NCBI GenBank assembly: GCA_934045905.1
Contig: CAKOGZ010000155.1
Location: 1-64,000, forward strand
Source: Leuctra nigra
Lineage: Eukaryota > Arthropoda > Insecta > Plecoptera > Leuctridae
Length of the DNA: 64,000 nt
Reading direction: 5' to 3'
The notes beneath the pieces are model-generated. The model was not told the DNA's origin and ran no database searches. It worked only from the letters and a program-made list of their open reading frames with translations. Below are positions 8,452 through 22,438 of the stretch, piece after piece. The translations under genes and the position numbers were made by a program. Numbering within the stretch: position 1 is the first letter of the stretch; every line of letters starts with the position of its first letter.

Positions 8452-10545
8452 TTGACAACGTTACCCTATATAGTAGATGGTGAGAGGCTTAAAAAGTGCA
8501 GAAACACTTTTTTATGTCAGACTCTCCGATTCGCCGGAATTAACTGTTCATGTTATTCAGAAGCTGATGGGTCGACCCCCGATAGATTTTCATCCATTTT
8601 TTTGTCAATGTATATTGACCAACAATGTAGGTTAGCCTACAAAGGTAACAATGTAACAATTAACAATGTTCCTTAGATTTTCCTCATTTCCTAGGTTTTC
8701 ATCCATTTTTTAGTCAATGGAGGTTAAAGCTTGTGATGAGTCAGCTACGCTCGCTTCGCTAACCTGTATTAACCTAACTTTATTATATAATAATCTGACA
8801 GGGCAGCGTCGGGCGACTCCAAGGGGGCAGAGTGGGGTTCTTTTTTATAATTTTATTTATAAGCCTATTTTTTTGCGAAAAGTGTTTTATTTCATTTCTC
8901 GGCATAACGTTGTGTAGGCTTCAAGAAAATTCGATAAAAATAGGGGGGTGCCACTTTAGAAGTAGCTCTTATTGATATTTTTTTATTTGTTTCCTACTTT
9001 GTGACGAATCTATTACTCTAAGAGAGTTGACAACGTTACCCTATATAGTAGATGGTGAGAGGCTTAAAAAGTGCAGAAACACTTTTTTATGTCAGACTCT
9101 CCGATTCGCCGGAATTAACTGTTCATGTTATTCAGAAGCTGATGGGTCGACCCCCGATAGATTTTCATCCATTTTTTTGTCAATGTATATTGACCAACAA
9201 TGTAGGTTAGCCTACAAAGGTAACAATGTAACAATTAACAATGTTCCTTAGATTTTCCTCATTTCCTAGGTTTTCATCCATTTTTTAGTCAATGGAGGTT
9301 AAAGCTTGTGATGAGTCAGCTACGCTCGCTTCGCTAACCTGTATTAACCTAACTTTATTATATAATAATCTGACAGGGCAGCGTCGGGCGACTCCAAGGG
9401 GGCAGAGTGGGGTTCTTTTTTATAATTTTATTTATAAGCCTATTTTTTTGCGAAAAGTGTTTTATTACATTTCTCGGCATAACGTTGTGTAGGCATCAAG
9501 AAAATTCGATAAAAACAGGGGGGTGCCACTTTAGAAGTAGGTCATATTGAAAAAGTTTTGTTTGTTTCCTACTTTGTGACGAATCTATTACTCTTAGAGA
9601 GCTGAAAATGATACACCATATAGATGATGGAGAGAGGCTTAAAAAGTGCAGAAACACTTTTTTCTGTCAGACGCTCCGATACGCCGCATTTCTTAGTTTA
9701 TGTCCTTCGGAAGCAGAAGGGCACAATCCTGATAGGTTTTCATCAATTTTTTGTCACTGTAGGTTAAAGCTTGTTAAGGGTCAGCTACGCTCGCTTCGCT
9801 CGCTTCGCTAACCTACCCTAACCTAACTTTATTATAAAATTATCTGACCGGGCAACGTCGGGCGACTCCAGGAGGCAGAGGGGAGATTTTTTTTTACATG
9901 TTAATGTTAAGCCTATTATTTTCGAAAAGTGTTTTATTTCATTTCTCGGCATAACGTTGTGTAGGCTTCAAGAAAATTCGATAAAAATAGGGGGGTGCCA
10001 CTTTAGAAGTAGCTCATATTGATATTTTTTTATTTGTTTCCTACTTTGTGACGAATCTATTACTCTAAGAGAGTTGACAACGTTACCCTATATAGAAGAT
10101 GGTGAGAGGCTTAAAAAGTGCAGAAACACTTTTTTCTGTCAGACGCTCCGATACGCCGCATTTCTTAGTTTATGTCCTTCGGAAGCAGAAGGGCACAATC
10201 CTGATAGGTTTTCATCAATTTTTTGTCACTGTAGGTTAAAGCTTGTTAAGGGTCAGCTACGCTCGCTTCGCTCGCTTCGCTAACCTACCCTAACCTAACT
10301 TTATTATAAAATTATCTGACCGGGCAACGTCGGGCGACTCCAGGAGGCAGAGGGGAGATTTTTTTTTACATGTTAATGTTAAGCCTATTATTTTCGAAAA
10401 GTGTTTTATTTCATTTCTCGGCATAACGTTGTGTAGGCTTCAAGAAAATTCGATAAAAATAGGGGGGTGCCACTTTAGAAGTAGCTCATATTGATATTTT
10501 TTTATTTGTTTCCTACTTTGTGACGAATCTATTACTCTAAGAGAG
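8452..10545 (+). repeat. HOR unit AABH (2,094 bp)
   Basis: A at 8452 and 9027, B at 9602, H at 10074. The first A is mosaic: A2-type ttgcgaaaagtg joined to an A1-type tail, with ctcttattg instead of ctcatattg. H has a private T to A change at 10096. Confidence 0.92.
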
Positions 10546-12639
10546 TTGACAACGTTACCCTATATAGTAGATGGTGAGAGGCTTAAAAAGTGCAGAAACA
10601 CTTTTTTATGTCAGACTCTCCGATTCGCCGGAATTAACTGTTCATGTTATTCAGAAGCTGATGGGTCGACCCCCGATAGATTTTCATCCATTTTTTTGTC
10701 AATGTATATTGACCAACAATGTAGGTTAGCCTACAAAGGTAACAATGTAACAATTAACAATGTTCCTTAGATTTTCCTCATTTCCTAGGTTTTCATCCAT
10801 TTTTTAGTCAATGGAGGTTAAAGCTTGTGATGAGTCAGCTACGCTCGCTTCGCTAACCTGTATTAACCTAACTTTATTATATAATAATCTGACAGGGCAG
10901 CGTCGGGCGACTCCAAGGGGGCAGAGTGGGGTTCTTTTTTATAATTTTATTTATAAGCCTATTTTTTTGCGAAAAGTGTTTTATTTCATTTCTCGGCATA
11001 ACGTTGTGTAGGCTTCAAGAAAATTCGATAAAAATAGGGGGGTGCCACTTTAGAAGTAGCTCATATTGATATTTTTTTATTTGTTTCCTACTTTGTGACG
11101 AATCTATTACTCTAAGAGAGTTGACAACGTTACCCTATATAGTAGATGGTGAGAGGCTTAAAAAGTGCAGAAACACTTTTTTATGTCAGACTCTCCGATT
11201 CGCCGGAATTAACTGTTCATGTTATTCAGAAGCTGATGGGTCGACCCCCGATAGATTTTCATCCATTTTTTTGTCAATGTATATTGACCAACAATGTAGG
11301 TTAGCCTACAAAGGTAACAATGTAACAATTAACAATGTTCCTTAGATTTTCCTCATTTCCTAGGTTTTCATCCATTTTTTAGTCAATGGAGGTTAAAGCT
11401 TGTGATGAGTCAGCTACGCTCGCTTCGCTAACCTGTATTAACCTAACTTTATTATATAATAATCTGACAGGGCAGCGTCGGGCGACTCCAAGGGGGCAGA
11501 GTGGGGTTCTTTTTTATAATTTTATTTATAAGCCTATTTTTTTGCGAAAAGTGTTTTATTACATTTCTCGGCATAACGTTGTGTAGGCATCAAGAAAATT
11601 CGATAAAAACAGGGGGGTGCCACTTTAGAAGTAGGTCATATTGAAAAAGTTTTGTTTGTTTCCTACTTTGTGACGAATCTATTACTCTTAGAGAGCTGAA
11701 AATGATACACCATATAGATGATGGAGAGAGGCTTAAAAAGTGCAGAAACACTTTTTTCTGTCAGACGCTCCGATACGCCGCATTTCTTAGTTTATGTCCT
11801 TCGGAAGCAGAAGGGCACAATCCTGATAGGTTTTCATCAATTTTTTGTCACTGTAGGTTAAAGCTTGTTAAGGGTCAGCTACGCTCGCTTCGCTCGCTTC
11901 GCTAACCTACCCTAACCTAACTTTATTATAAAATTATCTGACCGGGCAACGTCGGGCGACTCCAGGAGGCAGAGGGGAGATTTTTTTTTACATGTTAATG
12001 TTAAGCCTATTATTTTCGAAAAGTGTTTTATTTCATTTCTCGGCATAACGTTGTGTAGGCTTCAAGAAAATTCGATAAAAATAGGGGGGTGCCACTTTAG
12101 AAGTAGCTCATATTGATATTTTTTTATTTGTTTCCTACTTTGTGACGAATCTATTACTCTAAGAGAGTTGACAACGTTACCCTATATAGTAGATGGTGAG
12201 AGGCTTAAAAAGTGCAGAAACACTTTTTTCTGTCAGACGCTCCGATACGCCGCATTTCTTAGTTTATGTCCTTCGGAAGCAGAAGGGCACAATCCTGATA
12301 GGTTTTCATCAATTTTTTGTCACTGTAGGTTAAAGCTTGTTAAGGGTCAGCTACGCTCGCTTCGCTCGCTTCGCTAACCTACCCTAACCTAACTTTATTA
12401 TAAAATTATCTGACCGGGCAACGTCGGGCGACTCCAGGAGGCAGAGGGGAGATTTTTTTTTACATGTTAATGTTAAGCCTATTATTTTCGAAAAGTGTTT
12501 TATTTCATTTCTCGGCATAACGTTGTGTAGGCTTCAAGAAAATTCGATAAAAATAGGGGGGTGCCACTTTAGAAGTAGCTCATATTGATATTTTTTTATT
12601 TGTTTCCTACTTTGTGACGAATCTATTACTCTAAGAGAG
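10546..12639 (+). repeat. HOR unit AABH (2,094 bp)
   Basis: A at 10546 and 11121, B at 11696, H at 12168. The first A has the same mosaic tail as at 8452 but the ordinary ctcatattg. Confidence 0.92.
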
Positions 12640-14732
12640 TTGACAACGTTACCCTATATAGTAGATGGTGAGAGGCTTAAAAAGTGCAGAAACACTTTTT
12701 TATGTCAGACTCTCCGATTCGCCGGAATTAACTGTTCATGTTATTCAGAAGCTGATGGGTCGACCCCCGATAGATTTTCATCCATTTTTTTGTCAATGTA
12801 TATTGACCAACAATGTAGGTTAGCCTACAAAGGTAACAATGTAACAATTAACAATGTTCCTTAGATTTTCCTCATTTCCTAGGTTTTCATCCATTTTTTA
12901 GTCAATGGAGGTTAAAGCTTGTGATGAGTCAGCTACGCTCGCTTCGCTAACCTGTATTAACCTAACTTTATTATATAATAATCTGACAGGGCAGCGTCGG
13001 GCGACTCCAAGGGGGCAGAGTGGGGTTCTTTTTTATAATTTTATTTATAAGCCTATTTTTTTGCGAAAAGTGTTTTATTTCATTTCTCGGCATAACGTTG
13101 TGTAGGCTTCAAGAAAATTCGATAAAAATAGGGGGGTGCCACTTTAGAAGTAGCTCTTATTGATATTTTTTATTTGTTTCCTACTTTGTGACGAATCTAT
13201 TACTCTAAGAGAGTTGACAACGTTACCCTATATAGTAGATGGTGAGAGGCTTAAAAAGTGCAGAAACACTTTTTTATGTCAGACTCTCCGATTCGCCGGA
13301 ATTAACTGTTCATGTTATTCAGAAGCTGATGGGTCGACCCCCGATAGATTTTCATCCATTTTTTTGTCAATGTATATTGACCAACAATGTAGGTTAGCCT
13401 ACAAAGGTAACAATGTAACAATTAACAATGTTCCTTAGATTTTCCTCATTTCCTAGGTTTTCATCCATTTTTTAGTCAATGGAGGTTAAAGCTTGTGATG
13501 AGTCAGCTACGCTCGCTTCGCTAACCTGTATTAACCTAACTTTATTATATAATAATCTGACAGGGCAGCGTCGGGCGACTCCAAGGGGGCAGAGTGGGGT
13601 TCTTTTTTATAATTTTATTTATAAGCCTATTTTTTTGCGAAAAGTGTTTTATTACATTTCTCGGCATAACGTTGTGTAGGCATCAAGAAAATTCGATAAA
13701 AACAGGGGGGTGCCACTTTAGAAGTAGGTCATATTGAAAAAGTTTTGTTTGTTTCCTACTTTGTGACGAATCTATTACTCTTAGAGAGCTGAAAATGATA
13801 CACCATATAGATGATGGAGAGAGGCTTAAAAAGTGCAGAAACACTTTTTTCTGTCAGACGCTCCGATACGCCGCATTTCTTAGTTTATGTCCTTCGGAAG
13901 CAGAAGGGCACAATCCTGATAGGTTTTCATCAATTTTTTGTCACTGTAGGTTAAAGCTTGTTAAGGGTCAGCTACGCTCGCTTCGCTCGCTTCGCTAACC
14001 TACCCTAACCTAACTTTATTATAAAATTATCTGACCGGGCAACGTCGGGCGACTCCAGGAGGCAGAGGGGAGATTTTTTTTTACATGTTAATGTTAAGCC
14101 TATTATTTTCGAAAAGTGTTTTATTTCATTTCTCGGCATAACGTTGTGTAGGCTTCAAGAAAATTCGATAAAAATAGGGGGGTGCCACTTTAGAAGTAGC
14201 TCATATTGATATTTTTTTATTTGTTTCCTACTTTGTGACGAATCTATTACTCTAAGAGAGTTGACAACGTTACCCTATATAGTAGATGGTGAGAGGCTTA
14301 AAAAGTGCAGAAACACTTTTTTCTGTCAGACGCTCCGATACGCCGCATTTCTTAGTTTATGTCCTTCGGAAGCAGAAGGGCACAATCCTGATAGGTTTTC
14401 ATCAATTTTTTGTCACTGTAGGTTAAAGCTTGTTAAGGGTCAGCTACGCTCGCTTCGCTCGCTTCGCTAACCTACCCTAACCTAACTTTATTATAAAATT
14501 ATCTGACCGGGCAACGTCGGGCGACTCCAGGAGGCAGAGGGGAGATTTTTTTTTACATGTTAATGTTAAGCCTATTATTTTCGAAAAGTGTTTTATTTCA
14601 TTTCTCGGCATAACGTTGTGTAGGCTTCAAGAAAATTCGATAAAAATAGGGGGGTGCCACTTTAGAAGTAGCTCATATTGATATTTTTTTATTTGTTTCC
14701 TACTTTGTGACGAATCTATTACTCTAAGAGAG
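12640..14732 (+). repeat. HOR unit AABH (2,093 bp)
   Basis: A at 12640 and 13214, B at 13789, H at 14261. The first A has the mosaic tail, ctcttattg and a T-run one base short, giving 574 bp. The same combination recurs at 20820. Confidence 0.92.
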
Positions 14733-15779
14733 TTGACAACGTTACCCTATATAGTAGATGGTGAGAGGCTTAAAAAGTGCAGAAACACTTTTTTATGTCA
14801 GACTCTCCGATTCGCCGGAATTAACTGTTCATGTTATTCAGAAGCTGATGGGTCGACCCCCGATAGATTTTCATCCATTTTTTTGTCAATGTATATTGAC
14901 CAACAATGTAGGTTAGCCTACAAAGGTAACAATGTAACAATTAACAATGTTCCTTAGATTTTCCTCATTTCCTAGGTTTTCATCCATTTTTTAGTCAATG
15001 GAGGTTAAAGCTTGTGATGAGTCAGCTACGCTCGCTTCGCTAACCTGTATTAACCTAACTTTATTATATAATAATCTGACAGGGCAGCGTCGGGCGACTC
15101 CAAGGGGGCAGAGTGGGGTTCTTTTTTATAATTTTATTTATAAGCCTATTTTTTTGCGAAAAGTGTTTTATTACATTTCTCGGCATAACGTTGTGTAGGC
15201 ATCAAGAAAATTCGATAAAAACAGGGGGGTGCCACTTTAGAAGTAGGTCATATTGAAAAAGTTTTGTTTGTTTCCTACTTTGTGACGAATCTATTACTCT
15301 TAGAGAGCTGAAAATGATACACCATATAGATGATGGAGAGAGGCTTAAAAAGTGCAGAAACACTTTTTTCTGTCAGACGCTCCGATACGCCGCATTTCTT
15401 AGTTTATGTCCTTCAGAAGCAGAAGGGCACAATCCTGATAGGTTTTCATCAATTTTTTGTCACTGTAGGTTAAAGCTTGTTAAGGGTCAGCTACGCTCGC
15501 TTCGCTCGCTTCGCTAACCTACCCTAACCTAACTTTATTATAAAATTATCTGACCGGGCAACGTCGGGCGACTCCAGGAGGCAGAGGGGAGATTTTTTTT
15601 TACATGTTAATGTTAAGCCTATTATTTTCGAAAAGTGTTTTATTTCATTTCTCGGCATAACGTTGTGTAGGCTTCAAGAAAATTCGATAAAAATAGGGGG
15701 GTGCCACTTTAGAAGTAGCTCATATTGATATTTTTTTATTTGTTTCCTACTTTGTGACGAATCTATTACTCTAAGAGAG
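14733..15779 (+). repeat. HOR unit AB (1,047 bp)
   Basis: A at 14733, B at 15308 (ccttcagaag variant). It starts the second copy of the 3,567-bp A B A b A B H block first seen at 4885. Confidence 0.92.
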
Positions 15780-16780
15780 TTGACAACGTTACCCTATATA
15801 GTAGATGGTGAGAGGCTTAAAAAGTGCAGAAACACTTTTTTATGTCAGACTCTCCGATTCGCCGGAATTAACTGTTCATGTTATTCAGAAGCTGATGGGT
15901 CGACCCCCGATAGATTTTCATCCATTTTTTTGTCAATGTATATTGACCAACAATGTAGGTTAGCCTACAAAGGTAACAATGTAACAATTAACAATGTTCC
16001 TTAGATTTTCCTCATTTCCTAGGTTTTCATCCATTTTTTAGTCAATGGAGGTTAAAGCTTGTGATGAGTCAGCTACGCTCGCTTCGCTAACCTGTATTAA
16101 CCTAACTTTATTATATAATAATCTGACAGGGCAGCGTCGGGCGACTCCAAGGGGGCAGAGTGGGGTTCTTTTTTATAATTTTATTTATAAGCCTATTTTT
16201 TTGCGAAAAGTGTTTTATTACATTTCTCGGCATAACGTTGTGTAGGCATCAAGAAAATTCGATAAAAACAGGGGGGTGCCACTTTAGAAGTAGGTCATAT
16301 TGAAAAAGTTTTGTTTGTTTCCTACTTTGTGACGAATCTATTACTCTTAGAGAGCTGAAAATGATACACCATATAGATGATGGAGAGAGGCTTAAAAAGT
16401 GCAGAAACACTTTTTTCTGTCAGACGCTCCGATACGCCGCATTTCTTAGTTTATGTCCTTCAGAAGCAGAAGGGCACAATCCTGATAGGTTTTCATCAAT
16501 TTTTTGTCACTGTAGGTTAAAGCTTGTTAAGGGTCAGCTACGCTCGCTTCGCTCGCTTCGCTAACCTACCCTAACCTAACTTTATTATAAAATTATCTGA
16601 CCGGGCAACGTCGGGCGACTCCAGGAGGCAGAGGAGTGTTTTATTTCATTTCTCGGCATAACGTTGTGTAGGCTTCAAGAAAATTCGATAAAAATAGGGG
16701 GGTGCCACTTTAGAAGTAGCTCATATTGATATTTTTTTATTTGTTTCCTACTTTGTGACGAATCTATTACTCTAAGAGAG
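15780..16780 (+). repeat. HOR unit Ab (1,001 bp)
   Basis: A at 15780, deleted b monomer at 16355 with the same 46-bp deletion junction as at 6786. Confidence 0.92.
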
Positions 16781-18299
16781 TTGACAACGTTACCCTATAT
16801 AGTAGATGGTGAGAGGCTTAAAAAGTGCAGAAACACTTTTTTATGTCAGACTCTCCGATTCGCCGGAATTAACTGTTCATGTTATTCAGAAGCTGATGGG
16901 TCGACCCCCGATAGATTTTCATCCATTTTTTTGTCAATGTATATTGACCAACAATGTAGGTTAGCCTACAAAGGTAACAATGTAACAATTAACAATGTTC
17001 CTTAGATTTTCCTCATTTCCTAGGTTTTCATCCATTTTTTAGTCAATGGAGGTTAAAGCTTGTGATGAGTCAGCTACGCTCGCTTCGCTAACCTGTATTA
17101 ACCTAACTTTATTATATAATAATCTGACAGGGCAGCGTCGGGCGACTCCAAGGGGGCAGAGTGGGGTTCTTTTTTATAATTTTATTTATAAGCCTATTTT
17201 TTTGCGAAAAGTGTTTTATTACATTTCTCGGCATAACGTTGTGTAGGCATCAAGAAAATTCGATAAAAACAGGGGGGTGCCACTTTAGAAGTAGGTCATA
17301 TTGAAAAAGTTTTGTTTGTTTCCTACTTGGTGACGAATCTATTACTCTTAGAGAGCTGAAAATGATACACCATATAGATGATGGAGAGAGGCTTAAAAAG
17401 TGCAGAAACACTTTTTTCTGTCAGACGCTCCGATACGCCGCATTTCTTAGTTTATGTCCTTCGGAAGCAGAAGGGCACAATCCTGATAGGTTTTCATCAA
17501 TTTTTTGTCACTGTAGGTTAAAGCTTGTTAAGGGTCAGCTACGCTCGCTTCGCTCGCTTCGCTAACCTACCCTAACCTAACTTTATTATAAAATTATCTG
17601 ACCGGGCAACGTCGGGCGACTCCAGGAGGCAGAGGGGAGATTTTTTTTTACATGTTAATGTTAAGCCTATTATTTTCGAAAAGTGTTTTATTTCATTTCT
17701 CGGCATAACGTTGTGTAGGCTTCAAGAAAATTCGATAAAAATAGGGGGGTGCCACTTTAGAAGTAGCTCATATTGATATTTTTTTATTTGTTTCCTACTT
17801 TGTGACGAATCTATTACTCTAAGAGAGTTGACAACGTTACCCTATATAGTAGATGGTGAGAGGCTTAAAAAGTGCAGAAACACTTTTTTCTGTCAGACGC
17901 TCCGATACGCCGCATTTCTTAGTTTATGTCCTTCGGAAGCAGAAGGGCACAATCCTGATAGGTTTTCATCAATTTTTTGTCACTGTAGGTTAAAGCTTGT
18001 TAAGGGTCAGCTACGCTCGCTTCGCTCGCTTCGCTAACCTACCCTAACCTAACTTTATTATAAAATTATCTGACCGGGCAACGTCGGGCGACTCCAGGAG
18101 GCAGAGGGGAGATTTTTTTTTACATGTTAATGTTAAGCCTATTATTTTCGAAAAGTGTTTTATTTCATTTCTCGGCATAACGTTGTGTAGGCTTCAAGAA
18201 AATTCGATAAAAATAGGGGGGTGCCACTTTAGAAGTAGCTCATATTGATATTTTTTTATTTGTTTCCTACTTTGTGACGAATCTATTACTCTAAGAGAG
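16781..18299 (+). repeat. HOR unit ABH (1,519 bp)
   Basis: A at 16781, B at 17356, H at 17828. The A tail has a rare change (cctacttggtgacg) at about 17330, shared only with the copy 2,520 bp downstream. Confidence 0.92.
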
Positions 18300-19300
18300 T
18301 TGACAACGTTACCCTATATAGTAGATGGTGAGAGGCTTAAAAAGTGCAGAAACACTTTTTTATGTCAGACTCTCCGATTCGCCGGAATTAACTGTTCATG
18401 TTATTCAGAAGCTGATGGGTCGACCCCCGATAGATTTTCATCCATTTTTTTGTCAATGTATATTGACCAACAATGTAGGTTAGCCTACAAAGGTAACAAT
18501 GTAACAATTAACAATGTTCCTTAGATTTTCCTCATTTCCTAGGTTTTCATCCATTTTTTAGTCAATGGAGGTTAAAGCTTGTGATGAGTCAGCTACGCTC
18601 GCTTCGCTAACCTGTATTAACCTAACTTTATTATATAATAATCTGACAGGGCAGCGTCGGGCGACTCCAAGGGGGCAGAGTGGGGTTCTTTTTTATAATT
18701 TTATTTATAAGCCTATTTTTTTGCGAAAAGTGTTTTATTACATTTCTCGGCATAACGTTGTGTAGGCATCAAGAAAATTCGATAAAAACAGGGGGGTGCC
18801 ACTTTAGAAGTAGGTCATATTGAAAAAGTTTTGTTTGTTTCCTACTTTGTGACGAATCTATTACTCTTAGAGAGCTGAAAATGATACACCATATAGATGA
18901 TGGAGAGAGGCTTAAAAAGTGCAGAAACACTTTTTTCTGTCAGACGCTCCGATACGCCGCATTTCTTAGTTTATGTCCTTCAGAAGCAGAAGGGCACAAT
19001 CCTGATAGGTTTTCATCAATTTTTTGTCACTGTAGGTTAAAGCTTGTTAAGGGTCAGCTACGCTCGCTTCGCTCGCTTCGCTAACCTACCCTAACCTAAC
19101 TTTATTATAAAATTATCTGACCGGGCAACGTCGGGCGACTCCAGGAGGCAGAGGAGTGTTTTATTTCATTTCTCGGCATAACGTTGTGTAGGCTTCAAGA
19201 AAATTCGATAAAAATAGGGGGGTGCCACTTTAGAAGTAGCTCATATTGATATTTTTTTATTTGTTTCCTACTTTGTGACGAATCTATTACTCTAAGAGAG
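18300..19300 (+). repeat. HOR unit Ab (1,001 bp)
   Basis: A at 18300, deleted b monomer at 18875. First part of the second copy of a 2,520-bp tandem duplication. Confidence 0.92.
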
Positions 19301-20819
19301 TTGACAACGTTACCCTATATAGTAGATGGTGAGAGGCTTAAAAAGTGCAGAAACACTTTTTTATGTCAGACTCTCCGATTCGCCGGAATTAACTGTTCAT
19401 GTTATTCAGAAGCTGATGGGTCGACCCCCGATAGATTTTCATCCATTTTTTTGTCAATGTATATTGACCAACAATGTAGGTTAGCCTACAAAGGTAACAA
19501 TGTAACAATTAACAATGTTCCTTAGATTTTCCTCATTTCCTAGGTTTTCATCCATTTTTTAGTCAATGGAGGTTAAAGCTTGTGATGAGTCAGCTACGCT
19601 CGCTTCGCTAACCTGTATTAACCTAACTTTATTATATAATAATCTGACAGGGCAGCGTCGGGCGACTCCAAGGGGGCAGAGTGGGGTTCTTTTTTATAAT
19701 TTTATTTATAAGCCTATTTTTTTGCGAAAAGTGTTTTATTACATTTCTCGGCATAACGTTGTGTAGGCATCAAGAAAATTCGATAAAAACAGGGGGGTGC
19801 CACTTTAGAAGTAGGTCATATTGAAAAAGTTTTGTTTGTTTCCTACTTGGTGACGAATCTATTACTCTTAGAGAGCTGAAAATGATACACCATATAGATG
19901 ATGGAGAGAGGCTTAAAAAGTGCAGAAACACTTTTTTCTGTCAGACGCTCCGATACGCCGCATTTCTTAGTTTATGTCCTTCGGAAGCAGAAGGGCACAA
20001 TCCTGATAGGTTTTCATCAATTTTTTGTCACTGTAGGTTAAAGCTTGTTAAGGGTCAGCTACGCTCGCTTCGCTCGCTTCGCTAACCTACCCTAACCTAA
20101 CTTTATTATAAAATTATCTGACCGGGCAACGTCGGGCGACTCCAGGAGGCAGAGGGGAGATTTTTTTTTACATGTTAATGTTAAGCCTATTATTTTCGAA
20201 AAGTGTTTTATTTCATTTCTCGGCATAACGTTGTGTAGGCTTCAAGAAAATTCGATAAAAATAGGGGGGTGCCACTTTAGAAGTAGCTCATATTGATATT
20301 TTTTTATTTGTTTCCTACTTTGTGACGAATCTATTACTCTAAGAGAGTTGACAACGTTACCCTATATAGTAGATGGTGAGAGGCTTAAAAAGTGCAGAAA
20401 CACTTTTTTCTGTCAGACGCTCCGATACGCCGCATTTCTTAGTTTATGTCCTTCGGAAGCAGAAGGGCACAATCCTGATAGGTTTTCATCAATTTTTTGT
20501 CACTGTAGGTTAAAGCTTGTTAAGGGTCAGCTACGCTCGCTTCGCTCGCTTCGCTAACCTACCCTAACCTAACTTTATTATAAAATTATCTGACCGGGCA
20601 ACGTCGGGCGACTCCAGGAGGCAGAGGGGAGATTTTTTTTTACATGTTAATGTTAAGCCTATTATTTTCGAAAAGTGTTTTATTTCATTTCTCGGCATAA
20701 CGTTGTGTAGGCTTCAAGAAAATTCGATAAAAATAGGGGGGTGCCACTTTAGAAGTAGCTCATATTGATATTTTTTTATTTGTTTCCTACTTTGTGACGA
20801 ATCTATTACTCTAAGAGAG
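19301..20819 (+). repeat. HOR unit ABH (1,519 bp)
   Basis: A at 19301, B at 19876, H at 20348. Carries the cctacttggtgacg marker at about 19850, exactly 2,520 bp from its twin. This holds the last H monomer in the window. Confidence 0.92.
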
Positions 20820-22438
20820 TTGACAACGTTACCCTATATAGTAGATGGTGAGAGGCTTAAAAAGTGCAGAAACACTTTTTTATGTCAGACTCTCCGATTC
20901 GCCGGAATTAACTGTTCATGTTATTCAGAAGCTGATGGGTCGACCCCCGATAGATTTTCATCCATTTTTTTGTCAATGTATATTGACCAACAATGTAGGT
21001 TAGCCTACAAAGGTAACAATGTAACAATTAACAATGTTCCTTAGATTTTCCTCATTTCCTAGGTTTTCATCCATTTTTTAGTCAATGGAGGTTAAAGCTT
21101 GTGATGAGTCAGCTACGCTCGCTTCGCTAACCTGTATTAACCTAACTTTATTATATAATAATCTGACAGGGCAGCGTCGGGCGACTCCAAGGGGGCAGAG
21201 TGGGGTTCTTTTTTATAATTTTATTTATAAGCCTATTTTTTTGCGAAAAGTGTTTTATTTCATTTCTCGGCATAACGTTGTGTAGGCTTCAAGAAAATTC
21301 GATAAAAATAGGGGGGTGCCACTTTAGAAGTAGCTCTTATTGATATTTTTTATTTGTTTCCTACTTTGTGACGAATCTATTACTCTAAGAGAGTTGACAA
21401 CGTTACCCTATATAGTAGATGGTGAGAGGCTTAAAAAGTGCAGAAACACTTTTTTATGTCAGACTCTCCGATTCGCCGGAATTAACTGTTCATGTTATTC
21501 AGAAGCTGATGGGTCGACCCCCGATAGATTTTCATCCATTTTTTTGTCAATGTATATTGACCAACAATGTAGGTTAGCCTACAAAGGTAACAATGTAACA
21601 ATTAACAATGTTCCTTAGATTTTCCTCATTTCCTAGGTTTTCATCCATTTTTTAGTCAATGGAGGTTAAAGCTTGTGATGAGTCAGCTACGCTCGCTTCG
21701 CTAACCTGTATTAACCTAACTTTATTATATAATAATCTGACAGGGCAGCGTCGGGCGACTCCAAGGGGGCAGAGTGGGGTTCTTTTTTATAATTTTATTT
21801 ATAAGCCTATTTTTTTGCGAAAAGTGTTTTATTACATTTCTCGGCATAACGTTGTGTAGGCATCAAGAAAATTCGATAAAAACAGGGGGGTGCCACTTTA
21901 GAAGTAGGTCATATTGAAAAAGTTTTGTTTGTTTCCTACTTTGTGACGAATCTATTACTCTTAGAGAGCTGAAAATGATACACCATATAGATGATGGAGA
22001 GAGGCTTAAAAAGTGCAGAAACACTTTTTTCTGTCAGACGCTCCGATACGCCGCATTTCTTAGTTTATGTCCTTCAGAAGCAGAAGGGCACAATCCTGAT
22101 AGGTTTTCATCAATTTTTTGTCACTGTAGGTTAAAGCTTGTTAAGGGTCAGCTACGCTCGCTTCGCTCGCTTCGCTAACCTACCCTAACCTAACTTTATT
22201 ATAAAATTATCTGACCGGGCAACGTCGGGCGACTCCAGGAGGCAGAGGGGAGATTTTTTTTTACATGTTAATGTTAAGCCTTATTTTCGAAAAGTGTTTT
22301 ATTTCATTTCTCGGCATAACGTTGTGTAGGCTTCAAGAAAATTCGATAAAAATAGGGGGGTGCCACTTTAGAAGTAGCTCATATTGATATTTTTTTATTT
22401 GTGTCCTACTTTGTGACGAATCTATTACTCTAAGAGAG
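20820..22438 (+). repeat. HOR unit AAB (1,619 bp)
   Basis: A at 20820 (mosaic tail, one T short, as at 12640), A at 21394, B at 21969. B is 470 bp because of a 2-bp loss (aagccttattttcg) and has gtgtcctac near 22402. Confidence 0.92.

Larger units (their letters stand above)
15780..20819 (+). repeat. Tandem duplication, 2 x 2,520 bp (A b A B H)
   Basis: 15780-18299 and 18300-20819 have the same five-monomer order, lengths (575, 426, 575, 472, 472) and the private marker ttggtgacg. This indicates one recent unequal-exchange event. Confidence 0.85.
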
